From assembly GCF_943734655.1 (NCBI RefSeq), contig NC_071354.1, positions 9,642,001-9,706,000 on the forward strand: 64,000 nucleotides of DNA. Direction: 5' to 3'. The position numbers were made by a program, and so were the translations under genes. Within the stretch, counting starts at the first letter, position 1. Every line of letters begins with the position of its first letter. Below the pieces are notes generated by a model. The model did not search any database, was not told the origin of the DNA, and was given only the letters and a program-made list of their open reading frames with translations. Of the stretch, positions 1-12,031 are shown piece after piece. Source of the stretch: Sabethes cyaneus (taxonomy: Eukaryota; Arthropoda; Insecta; Diptera; Culicidae).

Positions 1-1299
1 AGATCCGACAGTAATTCTATCACATAAAATGTTGTTTACGGTGAATTTTATTATCAGAGAATTTTATAAGTATATTTTCGACACTTTACGACCGTTAATT
101 TAATAACGAAAATTATTGACCAATTTCATGCTCAACGTAAATATGGCATCACTCCCGTTTCCTTGGTAACGTATCAACAACGACGGTCGCGGATTCGGAA
201 TTGCAATCGAAACGAAGTAAAGTTTTTCATATCAATTCAAGTGAACAGTTTGGGCAAAATCATTATAATATCTTACAAGATAACTGTTCGAGTGGTAAAT
301 TCAAGTTTTTTGTGTTTCAAGTTAAGTTTTGCGAGTGCTGTGATGAAATTAATTGTTGTTGTGTGTTGTGAGAAAAAAATTAAAGAAAAATCGACAGCGA
401 AAAAGTGAAAATACAGTGATGAATTTTAATTGGGCAGAAATCTCAGTATTTAGTGTGAGTTATGCCCCAAAAAGTAATAGAACCTATAGAATGCAATGTT
501 TAGTGCTTCGAGTTGCAAGATCTGATTACGGCTAGCAGGTTAGTTGAACTAATTTTATTGTTTTGTGATGGTTTCTCGAGTCAACGGGAGCATGTTGATA
601 TACTGAAGAAGGGAAGGGAAGGGTGATATTCGGTGCCATACTGACTGCCATAATTGGACTCTGACGACCTTGCCCTTAACGCTTTTAGCATGAAATAGAA
701 ATGGAATTTTCGAAAATCGGCCAAAAAATTTTTCTTTCGTTTTTGTCTTTTTTTCGTAGATTTTTGCATGGAAATTAACAACGTATATATTAAAAGCAAG
801 AATAGATTTGGGTTTACGTTTAAACTTAAAATAAAAATGCCTAAAGACCATTTTTTTGCTCAATTAAAAAATTCTCTTTGTTTTTTTTTCGCCTGACTCT
901 GACTTGGCCGATGATTTACTGTCCCAACTCAGATCGTATATAAAGAACAAGCTTGACTACTCGGATAACTCCAAGGCAGCCTGTCTCATAGTCAACGTTG
1001 CTAAATCGACACTAATAATCCCTTCAATTTCGCACTAGTTGTATAGCCAGTTGAGAGGGGAAGTTTACCAAGACTATAAACACATGAATCGGTGGTGCCT
1101 TTGTGGGTCTGCGAAATGCTTGACACTTAAATTAGAGCCTCCATCCTCCGCTGATGGAAACTGATTGAGTTCTCTTGTGACAGCTCAGTACATATTAAAG
1201 AGATATTAAAAATAAATATTAAAAATAGCTGCTGGTTGGGTCTTTACGGAGTTTATCATAAAAATTGGTCGAATATTTGAATAGGGACGGACCAAATTT
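1..1299. other. AT-rich non-coding stretch
   Basis: I see no supported gene here. The short open frames on both strands are lysine- and phenylalanine-rich products of AT-rich DNA and carry no recognisable domain. A TATATAAAG sequence occurs near 935-943, but nothing gene-like follows it. Confidence 0.5.
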
Positions 1300-1760
1300 T
1301 TACCATGCAACCGAACTTTCAGAAATGTCAGGACGTGCCCAGGTATCATATTTTTATTGACTTCAAAGCAGCATACGATACAGCCGATCGAGACCTGCTA
1401 TGGCAAATACACGAACATGGGTTTCCTCATAAACTATCGCGATTGATCAGAACTACATTGGATTGAATGATCAGACTATGAGCGAAGTTTAAAAGGATTG
1501 GGCTAAAATTAAGTGCGTCGAATGATGCCGACAGAGCGAGGAAAAAAGTTCTCTTCAACAGCCGGCACCAACAACAGAGGGACCCAACGTGCAGGATAGC
1601 TTAACCAAATCGAAAGCGACTTGCGACGGCGAGACTAGGCGGTCTCTGGATGGTCATCAGAGCCAAAGTTAGACTCAGAGGAAACTGGTGACGAGCGACC
1701 CCGAATGAAGACGACTGCTTGAAATACCACCTTGGCTCTACGCGGAAGATGACGATGACG
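1300..1760 (+). pseudogene. non-LTR reverse transcriptase remnant
   Basis: At 1344-1470 the plus strand reads HIFIDFKAAYDTADRDLLWQ followed by HGFPHKLSRLIRTTL. This is the palm motif around the first catalytic aspartate of a non-LTR RT family seen repeatedly in this window. After a gap, 1490-1650 holds pieces of the same protein's later parts (GLKLSASNDA, then RGTQRAG near the C-terminus), with stops and frame breaks. Most of the RT core has been deleted, including the second aspartate box. The same family appears at 3285-3430, 31261-33371, 41746-42065, 42965-43450, 47060-47950, 50590-50745, 58225-58910 and 59840-60720. I could not assign a clade by eye. Confidence 0.75.
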
Positions 1761-1769
1761 ACATTTGTT

Positions 1770-2639
1770 TACGGGTTTTAAAGAAGGAATTCCTGATAAC
1801 CTATTTTGGTCAATGTTTTTCAACAAAATGTTATCACATAAACTCATTCGACGATCATATGCTCATTTAACGATCATGTGTTGACAATTTTGATAATCAT
1901 TTGGTGATCTTTTGATGATTTCAAGCAACTTCAAAGCTTCTTTTATACAAACTCAAAATCTTCTATATTTTAAATAATTAGTTAAAAACATATTATACAG
2001 AGTAATCTTAATTTAAACCTCTCTCAACAAAATTCTTGAACAATACTGAACATTTACACCCCCGAGATTGCTTTGATTTGTTATTATACAAATCAAGCGG
2101 TAACCAGGGGTACGGGCTTTGGCAACAACTACTGAGGATCACTGTACTTTCAACAGTGTATTGAGTACTGTATATTTTGAACCAGAGTGTTGCGAAACCC
2201 ACGTTCGTGTGGTCTAATTATTTCACACACGTGTACTAGTACTAACGAACACGCCGGCGTTAGCATCCCTTTCGGACTCTTGCTCTTATTTATTTATGCA
2301 CTGCAACGAGTTTTTGCGAGCGTGCGAGTATTAAGCTAACAGCCACGGTTATTGCTCTCGCTCATCATTGTTGCCCGAATAGTTAATACCGATTACTCGC
2401 GAGAGCTCGCACTTCCACTCGCGTGCAAAATCGTGCGCGTATGATGAAATAGCAAATAGAAAGTAATACTTAATCTGTATCCCATGTGCCGCTAGCCCTC
2501 ATGGGCAGCTGACTGCTCACGAGTTGTTTGCTGAGCAATAAGGCGTTGCTGCGCGTTTGCGTGTGAGTAGCTAGCAGGATGTCTGCACACAGCAATGGCG
2601 GCTGTTTGTCATACGCTTGCGTCAGTAGCGTAAGCGTTG
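1770..2639. other. no gene seen
   Basis: Nothing supportable was found. The stretch from about 2230 to 2580 is richer in GC and in CG-containing words (gcgagcgtgcgag, cgcgagagctcgc), but it has no open frame with a known domain. Confidence 0.4.
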
Positions 2640-2840
2640 AATGCTACATACTTCTCCCTCGATTTGGAACAGTAAAAATCACTGAAACTACGAGCAACTT
2701 TAACGATGAAACCAAGCTGTCGAGCAGCTTTCAATATTGCCGAGGTGCGGTGTCAATCCAGTTTGGCATCAAGCAATACCGCAAGGTCATTGACTTGGTC
2801 GACTCTCTAGATTACATGTTCATTTATCTAGTAGTTGAAA
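2640..2840 (-). pseudogene. Jockey-like RT thumb remnant
   Basis: On the minus strand this reads RVDQVNDLAVLLDAKLD, a stop, then HRTSAILKAARQLGFIVK and a degenerate FSDFYC. This is the region after the catalytic box in Jockey-like RTs; compare FDQHRSAIVAKANRKLG at 13184 (minus) in this same window. The 163-codon plus-strand open frame over 2579-3070 is an antisense shadow of this remnant, not a gene. The flanks are too decayed to follow. Confidence 0.55.
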
Positions 2841-3284
2841 ACGATCGTCATTCCGTAATATTTGAGTCATTCCGCAAAATTGAGGCATTCCGTAATATTC
2901 CGAGATGCGCCGCGAAATTTTCTACAGCAGTATTTTATGGTCAATACGATCGAACGTTGCATTCAGCGCAGTACATATATGTTACGTCAATTTGTGCTGC
3001 CGAATCTAGTATTCGCCTCCCCATCACTCGGTTTTTGCTAACTTTCACCATTGTTCCGACTACTCGCTAATCCAACGAGTGCGGGGCCTGCCGTTAAGTC
3101 GTCGTGCACCAAAGTAAACATATTCGTTGAGCCACCGCGAATAACAACTTCCAATCCTAACAATAGATTTGACAGTCCGTCACTTTGGTTCAAACCATCT
3201 AACGTCATAAGCGAAGCCAATATCGCAATCGCTATTCTGACATAAAGTTTCATGGTCAAAACCATGTTCAATCATAATCCGTCA

Positions 3285-3430
3285 TAACTAATTTCGTATG
3301 GCTGTATCGTATGCTGCCTGGAAGTCGGCAGACATATGGAGGATTTGCAAGTTACATACTCAAAATGTGGAGCGTTCTGTTGGAAATCTAAACAGGGTTC
3401 ACCAGTATTCCTGATTTCTGTAGTGGCCTC
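3285..3430 (-). pseudogene. non-LTR RT fragment
   Basis: The minus strand reads HMSADFQAAYDTAIR, the same palm motif as at 1344 and 47680. Only a short piece remains and no further conserved boxes can be followed. Confidence 0.45.
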
Positions 3431-4182
3431 GGCCTATGAAACAAGATACAGGTGAGAATTTTTGTACAACAAGTTGAGCAGAGTTATATTTACCTCGATT
3501 TCTATCTTTTGAATTGATGGCTCTTCCTATAGATCGGATATATCAGAACTCTTCAGCAGTCTACCGATAGTTCCACCTCGGACCGTACCAGCAGTATGCC
3601 CCAATGAATTTTATATACACACTAGCTGGGTGTCCGATCGGGGTATCTTCCCTTTTGCATCCCAGCCGCTTGTACATTCATTTTCGTTCCGGACATTCCC
3701 ACAATGCAAAAAACAAAGTTGTTTTTTCTCATTTTGACATTACTCCCATTCTTACTCGCTCCACCTATCCTGCCACCCAGCCTGCATCTGTTATTAGTTC
3801 GGAAATTCGCCAATCTCAAGAGAAAAAATGCCCTTTTTCCTTATTTGCGAACCTGACACCTGACTTGGCTACGTCAAGCAGTACGTTCGCCAAGTTTGAT
3901 GAATAAGTTCGTTGGAATTCTTGCTGATTCTATAGGCAAAAAAGAAGACAGTGGTTTTGGAATGTCTGCAAACTTGTTTCGAAAAATTTTATTAACAAAT
4001 TTTCTACAGCACTTCTGAATTTCTGAGTACCGGTATCTTCACTTGGAGATATCTTCAATCCTTGCTCAGATCTTCACTTCATTCTCGGTATGTTTAGTGC
4101 ACCAAATAGCCCCTTTCCAGATCTTTCAAGATTGATAGTAAAAGTGTGGGCATGTAGAATAACAACGGTTGTTAATCAACGT
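3431..4182. other. 3' flank of the LRR gene, no other gene
   Basis: No domain is recognisable in either 60-100-codon frame here. On the minus strand an AATAAA hexamer lies at 3993-3988, about 190 bases past the stop codon of the LRR gene. It is a plausible polyadenylation signal for that gene, but this is inference only. Confidence 0.35.
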
Positions 4183-5357
4183 TCATATCAAGGGATATGT
4201 ATTCTTTTTCATTGATTCGAGAATTTCGGGAAGCTCAAACTTAGACTCATGAACTGCAGGTTGTTTCCGTCGTAGTTTCCTATGTTTATCGACTATTTCC
4301 CACAATATATTTAACCTAGCTTTCAAATCATTAGTTGTCAGCTGCACTTCGTTAATAGCTTTTTTAACCTCTTTAATCCTGTTGTCGTGATTATCTGTCA
4401 CGTTCTTTGCAAGCTGCTGTTGCCCAACTGCTCGTCTATCCAATTCGACGATTGAAAGCTGCACCGGAGAACATTTCATTTCCATGATTTTTTCATTATT
4501 ACTAGCATCGCACCTGCTGGAAATGGTAAAGTTGGCTTTTTGCGCAGTTTTTTGCATCATATTTTGCCACTCGCAATTAAGTGGGTTAAAATACAAGTCA
4601 AGAGACGTTAATTTTGGAAACTGTCGATTCAAATTGATCACGTATGATAAGTTATTCATTGAAATAAGCAGTTTTTCCAATGCAGGCATATTCCACCAAC
4701 AAATGTCCATTGACGCTATTTCGTTGTTCCACAAATGGATTATTTTCAGCGCAGGTAAACTTATGAGGGATTCTGATTGTATAGTTTTTATTGCATTTCC
4801 CGAAAGAATTAGTAATTTCAACTTTGTCAGAGAGTTGAATTGGCTCATTTCTACGTGCTCTAAGTTATTCTTCGCCAAGTCCAAAACTTGCAGTTGTTGT
4901 AAGCGATTTATATTCTCGGGTATCGTTTTTAACTTGCAACGTTGTAGTTCTAGCCATTCGATTCGATAGTTTATTCCATGAGGTTCTATAGAAAGATATT
5001 CAATCTGGGACGAATATGCCTTTAGGCGCTGGATCGACGGTGCCAAGTAAATCTTAGTCATTCGTCCATCATTAATCTCTAGACAACTTGTCTGAAATTG
5101 TAGCATTGCGAACATCTCACTGGCGGATAGATCGCCATGTTCAATTCTGAGAACCGTTCGATTTGCTAGCTGTGAGAGAGGCCCATCGTGAGGAATCCTT
5201 TCATTTAAGAAACAATAGGTTCCGTAAAATAGGTTCATAGCGAAAGTAACTGGTGTTAGCACGTACAGTCTGCAAAAAATGATGTAATAATGTTTGATAT
5301 GTTTTGAATTAAATGAGGAAAGTCTCACGTTACAATGACTGCAAGTAGTACCGACAT
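4183..5357 (-). CDS. secreted leucine-rich-repeat coiled-coil protein (LRIM-like)
   Basis: I propose two coding exons, 5357-5329 and 5269-4183, joined across a 59-base intron (5328-5270). The intron starts GTGAGA and ends TTTTTTGCAG on the minus strand. The spliced product has 371 residues. The short first exon turns an unconvincing N-terminus into a clear signal peptide, MSVLLAVIVTLYVLTPVTFA. Residues 112-245 form about five leucine-rich repeats (for example LQVLDLAKNNLEHV and LKLLILSGNAIKTI). They end in a cysteine cap (NCEW at 241-244, then Cys263 and Cys276). Residues 282-342 are charged and look like a coiled coil. There is no transmembrane segment. Signal peptide, LRRs, cysteine cap and C-terminal coil is the layout of mosquito LRIM/APL1 complement-pathway proteins, so a haemolymph immune role is plausible; a generic secreted LRR protein is the alternative. 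The frame has no breaks, unlike everything around it. Confidence 0.78.
5270..5328 (-). other. 59-base intron of the LRR gene
   Basis: On the minus strand the donor reads AAC|GTGAGAC and the acceptor is a pyrimidine-rich tract ending TTTTTTGCAG|ACTG. Splicing keeps the frame (29 nt + 1087 nt = 372 codons including the stop) and creates the signal peptide. Intron size and position are typical of small insect introns. Confidence 0.75.
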
Positions 5358-7297
5358 CTCTTCAACTCTTGAGAATTCTGCGTCACTGCAAAATTTCAAC
5401 CATTCACTCTGAATTTCAATACGTTTAAATGTTGCACGAATGCGACGTTAATCTTCCAAAAGTCAGCACCACTATGGGAGAGCTGTAGAAAGATCCGCTA
5501 CTTATGAATGAAAGTAAGAAAAGCATTATCTTCTGCGGACACCAGAAAAAAATTGTTTTACTTTTGTCTGACTTGTAGGGGCTCTGAAAATGGTGCAAAA
5601 TTCAAAACAATGCATGTTCGGAAATTTATTGTGTTTTTAAAAAACAAATATATTATATGATTTATTTTACTACACTTATGAATAGTAGGTATAAGATATT
5701 AGTTGTCGGATGTTTACTTTAAAGCGACCATAAATTCTGAGTAGCACAGTTGGTTCGATTACCCTTTGCTCCTGCCTGATAACCTGATTGCTATAGGTAT
5801 AAAATTGGATTGTAATTGGCTCTGTCGGCGTTGGAAAAAAAAAGTTTCAAAGCCTGTTTGCCCGTGAGTGACTTCGTCAACGCGTGACTAATGAATTAAT
5901 CTAAAATATTGCCGGAAAACCCCAAAAGAAAAATAAACATTAGCCACATTTACAGAGGCAATTTGACGAGTCACTTTGGTCGATTCAACATAGGCAATCG
6001 CTTAATATACATACTGTTAACGTTGATAGGGTAAGGAACGAGTTAAGCAGTGTCACATATTTTAATCAGTTGAAAATAAATGAGCCAAAAATGCACTTTT
6101 TTATTCGTATTTTCAATTTTTTTTGATAAGAACATCTTTATAATTCACTTAACCATAGATTTAATTCTCACAAACAAAATTTACTGGGTTTCCGACAAGA
6201 AATATGATGAATTAGAAATTGTTGTTCAAAAACGTAAATTTTTCTGCTGCTGAAGATAATCGCCACACTGTGGGATGAAACCCAAATCTAGGTGGACAAA
6301 AGTAATTACGCTAAAACCGTTAGTCCTAGGTATATAGTATGTTCGGAATAAATTTGTTATGTTAACTTTCGCATTTTTTTGTGTATATGACATTAGGGTG
6401 ACCATCATAGTAAGCGAGTGCAAAATATAAACTTTTTTGGGCTGGAGCCATTTAAAGTTTTTTGGTCGGGGTGGGCCCAAAAATCCGTTTTTTCTTTATA
6501 TCTTCTTTCGTGTTTATTTCTCACAAATCATGCCTTCCGAGCACTTTCACACGCATGGAAAACGCACATTTTGTTCGAATAAATCAAGTTGCTATCTCCT
6601 TCGGTTCCGAATTCACCTATTCTAAGAGTCAAGCACTTAACATTTACATACCATAATATTCAATACAGTTTTTCTACGACCTAAAGATTTGTTACAGCCG
6701 AAAGTCTTATTATTTTATAACAAAACTGAAAATAAATTCTAAATTGACGGGACCTATTCAGCAGTAGCAGCAGCGGCAGCGAAATTCATAAACTATCGTG
6801 TTGCCAAAACGCTGATTCGTTCCTGGAAATAAGAAAGCTATAGATTTGAAATTAACTAAGACCTCCAATGGTGAAAATGTGGTTCAATAGTTTCTAGACA
6901 AATGTACGTTCATAACTAATCTTTCTTTATTAAAAACAACAGAAAAGACAGCTTTTTCAATAATTTTCGGCGATTCTCTCTGTGATTTAATGAGGCATCG
7001 TCATATTTCGTAGGTAAATTAATTCTGCCAACCAAAGTGACACTACTGTTTTCGAGTATTTTTAGTCGAGTATTTAAAATAACACTATTTTCATTAGAAC
7101 GTGTTATTTGGTATTAAAACACAATTCCAATTATGTTGGTGTCGTGTACGACGCAATAGCCAAAGCCTGTATGGAACCGGTCGACGAGAAGCAGGGTATT
7201 GAAAAGCGTGATTTCAACAGCGAAATTACGTAAAACTAAGGAAAATCTTAGTTTTAGAACAAACAAACGAAAATCTACCTGATAAAGCCACTGGACG
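5358..7297. other. AT-rich intergenic, no gene seen
   Basis: This holds the presumed promoter side of the minus-strand LRR gene. I see no convincing TATA box near the ATG. Overlapping short frames at 6226-6656 on both strands show no domain. Nothing else can be supported. Confidence 0.4.
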
Positions 7298-7405
7298 AGG
7301 AGGTAACAATGAAGGTTTTATTACACTCTTATGATGGTTTTTGTGACCAAAATTGGTCATAAATACCATTATCAGGGTGTAATAAAACTCAAAATGTTAC
7401 TGTTA
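7298..7405. mobile_element. short palindromic miniature element, copy 1
   Basis: A ~105-base imperfect palindrome: GGTTTTATTACACTCTTATG on the left answers GGGTGTAATAAAAC on the right. It sits exactly where R1-like copy A ends its ORF2. Relatives lie at 7931-8031 and 58101-58213; the latter keeps clean CCCAAGTAAC...GTTACTTGGG ends, which are degraded here. Confidence 0.55.
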
Positions 7406-7930
7406 GTCTGTTAAGATAGTCGTTTCTCCACTGTCGTTGCAGTTGCAGCATAATCTGTGCTACAACGCCGGTGACGGCATTCAACACGCTCTCCTTCCTA
7501 CACATTTCGCCCACTATGTTCTCCACCGTCAGAGGCGGCATCTCGCTTCGTATCGCGGCAAATCGAGGACATTCAAAAACCACATGCTGTAGTGTTTCTA
7601 CCGTCTCTCTGCATTCCGGGCAGAATGGTATAGCAGCATGCCCGAACCGGTGCAGGTATTGCCTCAAGCAACCGTGACCCCAGAGAAACTGCGTCAAGTG
7701 GAACCCGTCTTCTCCATGTTTCCTGTTCAACCAGGTTGACTGAACCGGTATGAGTCGGTGCGTCCATCTACCATTCTCGGCCCTATCTCACTCTTGCTGC
7801 CATTTGCTCGGCGACTCTTCTCTCGCCGGTTTGCGGGGTCCTCTGGTGTTTCTTCGTCCGTAGCAGTCGTTATCTTCCACGAGCATGATGCTGATGGGGA
7901 TCATTCCAGCGATACTGCCTCCGACGATAT

Positions 7931-8031
7931 TGTTCTATAAGTTTTATTGTACTCTTATGGTGGTCTTCAAGACCAATTTGGGTCTTAAATGCCATCATAA
8001 GAGTGTAATAAAAACCAAATTGTTACTTGGG
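7931..8031. mobile_element. short palindromic miniature element, copy 2
   Basis: It interrupts the C-terminal part of R1 copy A. The left half reads GTTTTATTGTACTCTTATGG and the right half CATAAGAGTGTAATAAAAAC, ending TTACTTGGG. ATAT occurs on both sides (7927-7930 and 8032-8035) and may be a target duplication. It is in the same family as 7298-7405 and 58101-58213. Because it lies inside R1 coding sequence, it inserted after the R1 copy. Confidence 0.6.
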
Positions 8032-8071
8032 ATATGCACTGGCAACTCTTACAGCCATGAGTCGGCAACTC

Positions 8072-9076
8072 TTACTGCTTCGATCGTAGTGCTGCGATCC
8101 AGGCTGGACCTCCATACCACAGTATCGATGATGGCACACTAGCCAGCAGTCTCCGTTTGCTACTACTCGGCCCGTAACAATTCTCGCAAGCGTAGTCGAC
8201 GTGGCAGTTGAAGTTCAACCGGTCGCCTATCATTACTCCTAGATGCTTGACCGCGCGCGTTGAAGTAATAATGTGCTCTCCGATGGTGACGACTGCATGT
8301 TGTACGGCTTTACAGTTGCTAACCAGCAGAACCTCCGTTTTATGGTGGGCGATTTGTAGCTTGTAGCTCGTCTTGCACCTCTTGGCGGTCTCGCAAACAA
8401 GCGTCCGATTCCTGAAGTAACTCCTCAGTATTCTGCATAGATATCTCGGGACATGCATTCTATGCAGCGACTCGGCAATGGCCTCCCAACTGGCGCTGTT
8501 AAAGGCGTTTTTTACGTCGATCATTACAACGGCGCAAAAACGATCTCCTTTTCGCCTCTGTTTGGACGACTTCTCGGTTCGCTCGATCACTGTCCGAATT
8601 GCATCCACCGTGGACTTGCCTTTCCGAAATCCAAACTGCATGTTTGACAGACCGTGTTTACCTTCTGTATACCTCGTAAGTCTATTCAGGATTATCCTCT
8701 CCAGGAGTTTTCCGCATGTCGGCCTGTATAACGCTGCATCCCCCGCAGGCTTTCCTGGCTTCGGCAACGGCACTAGCTTCTGGATCTTCAATCGGTCCGG
8801 GAAGCTACCATCTTCTAAGCATTTCTGCAACACGGTCCTGAACAAACCCTGGAACCCTTGTATTGCTGCCTTAAGAGCCACGTTAGGAATCCCATCAGAT
8901 TCAGGGGCCTTCTTCATTTTTAGCTGTCTTGCCACTGCCACTATTTCATCGATGGAGACTTGCAGACCGTCAGCGCTAGCTCTCGCTTCTGGACCGTACG
9001 GTATTGTTGGCCACATCGTAGGGGCGTGCGTCGGAAAAAATCCCTCCTGAAGGCAATCTTCAGCTTGTTCGGACAC
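8072..9076 (-). pseudogene. R1-like reverse transcriptase lacking its catalytic box
   Basis: 334 residues open. KKAPESDGIPNVALKAAIQG, then YRPTCGKLLERIILNRLTRY, then FGFRKGKSTVDAIR and AVVMIDVKNAFNSASWEAIA are RT boxes in the normal order. The protein then jumps from SYFRNRTLVCETAKRCK directly to LQIAHHKTEVLLVSNC. In related RTs a VPQG box and an F/YADD box lie between these, so an internal in-frame deletion has removed the second catalytic aspartate pair. There is also a small deletion in the box where copies usually read PICLLD. The frame is open but the enzyme must be dead. Confidence 0.85.
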
Positions 9077-9793
9077 AACTCCCTATTATTCACAGGACCT
9101 TTTACTTTCGCCATAACGATTCAGTACACGTCCCCGCCAGGGGTTGGCGTCTGCTTCTTGGCACAGCTCCTTGAAGCAGTTGCGTTTACTCTGTTTTATT
9201 TCCCGTTTCAATGCAGCCCTGGCCGATCTAAACGGCGCGCTTCGTTCTTCCCGATCTACTTCAGTTCTGGCTTTTTGGACGTGTCTACTGACTCTGAGAC
9301 AACTAGCACGATGGTTGCTAATTGCTGCATTCCACCAATAAGGCGGTCGCCGCTCTTTTCTCGGTTCCTGTTTTCTGGGCATGGTAGCATCACATGCCCT
9401 GACCAATATATCGGTCAACTCGTTCTCATTCAAGATCTTCCTCCGTCCACCCGGAGTGCCTCGACGAAAAGATCCCCGTCAAAGGCCGTCGTCTTCCACT
9501 TCCGCTCGCAGGAGTTCTAGCTGTCTGTCTTATCGCCGGATTTCGCCGGCCGATACTATATTTATTACCCTTCGCAGACCCTCCAATTCATATTCGGCAT
9601 CAGGGATGGACTGCCAAAAGTGACATCAATGATGGATTCGCGACCGTCTTTACGAAAGGTGCTAACGTTACCTTCGTTGAACAGTTCAGTTTCCTGCTTA
9701 GACTGGGCTTCTACCAGACTGTATCCTCTGGCGTTGGTGCATCTGCTCGCCCACTCCACAACCCAAGCGTGAAAGTCTCCCGCAACGATGATC

Positions 9794-10880
<1,087 letters not shown>

Positions 10881-11029
10881 ATAGGTAGGGGGAAGTCCAC
10901 TATGGTCGGACACTAGGATTTCTCAAAAACAAAGATTGATAGCACTATTCTGAAAGCATGGAACAATAGTAAATTGCAAGATTTCATAATATCCCAATTT
11001 ATTAATTTATTTTTTTATTGATGAATCTT

Positions 11030-11700
11030 TTTTCCATCCAGCCTAGTGGTTTTAATGAACTTAAGGGGCTTAAACGACTAAAAACTTTGAAAAATTCATT
11101 ATTTTTTTTATTTCAGATTTTAATTCTGCAGCCTTTTCCGCGTATTTTGATACTAATTTTGTAAAGATCCGACCACGGGAAGTGGCCGAAAAACGATCCT
11201 ACACCTAAGCGTTCCAGTGCGGCGTGGAACAACTTCGACAGAATAAAACGCCGCTCCTGAAAAACCGCGGTATTTAAATTTTATGTACCTTTTTCTCAGA
11301 AACTACACAACGTATTGGAACAAACTTTTTTTTTGTTTTGTTGGTAGAAGCTTGGCAAAGAATTTTATGCTTTGTGCATAATAACTTTTGCGCTTTGTAA
11401 ATTAAATACAGCTAACGGAAAAAGAAAAAGAAGACAGAATTTTATATTTTTAGCCATCTTTTCTTCTTCTTTTTCGTTTTTCTCAACAAGTATTTCGTTT
11501 ATAAAGCTCAAAAGTTATAAAAGTCTTTGCCATGCTCCTACCAACAAAATAAAACAAAGTTTGTTCCAATGCGTTGTGTAGTTTCTGAGAAAAAGGCGGA
11601 AAAAACTGCAGTATAAAAATCTGAAATAAAAAAATAATGATTTTTTCAAAAGTTTTAGTCGTTTATGTCCCCTTAATTAAACAGAATTAAAATTAAAAAC
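11030..11700. repeat. foldback repeat with interrupted left arm
   Basis: Left arm pieces 11060-11145 and 11288-11380 are answered by an inverted right arm at 11480-11690. Examples are TTCTCAGAAACTACACAACG on the left against the complement of cgttgtgtagtttctgagaa on the right, and AAGGGGCTTAAACGACTAAA against tttagtcgtttatgtcccctt. About 145 bases (11145-11287) in the left arm have no partner, so they are a later insertion or a deletion from the other arm. No coding sequence seen. Confidence 0.65.
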
Positions 11701-12031
11701 AGAACATCTTTTTAGTCTATTGTTATAAATGCGTGCTGGTTCACCGAACTCGAACAATTCTTCCGTCATGCTGAAAGTGCGGATCGTTGATGTGATCGGC
11801 TCATGTAGCCCTTAGGAGGTGCGATGAAAATTCAATGACGATAGCAGCCATGGGGTATCGAGTTCTCCATTGCGCAATTTTGCTACGAAAGTTGCTTGTT
11901 GAATCTTGTGTCGTGTTTCAAGCGTATCCAAGTTCAAAAACCGGTAGCGATCGCTATACAGCGGCATGGTTCCATGGTGGGTCCCTGAGAGCAAGACGAA
12001 CGAACAGTTTTTGTACACGTTCTAGCCGCAG

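Larger units (their letters stand above)
7389..9793 (-). pseudogene. R1-clade non-LTR retrotransposon copy A, ORF2 remnant
   Basis: Minus-strand ORF2 in several frames. Order from the 5' side: C-terminal half of the apurinic-type endonuclease (9790-9565: IIVAGDFHAWVVEW, then RESIIDVTFGSPS); linker with ATMPRKQEPR and PYWWNAA (9433-9086); reverse transcriptase (9076-8072); C-terminal zinc-binding region (7770-7389) with CPEC followed by HVVFEC. The N-terminal endonuclease half and ORF1 are missing because the copy is cut at 9793 by a microsatellite-bearing repeat. Linker and zinc motif match R1-clade elements. Frameshifts, a miniature element (7931-8031) and an internal RT deletion make it non-functional. 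Two more copies lie at 19.99-30.22 kb and 33.8-39.2 kb. Confidence 0.85.

Noticed and set aside
935..943. TATATAAAG as a promoter
   Set aside because: No plausible transcript or open frame downstream; expected by chance in AT-rich DNA.
2579..3070. 163-codon plus-strand open frame
   Set aside because: It is antisense to a Jockey-like RT thumb remnant (RVDQVNDLAVLLDAKLD on the minus strand) and has no domain of its own.
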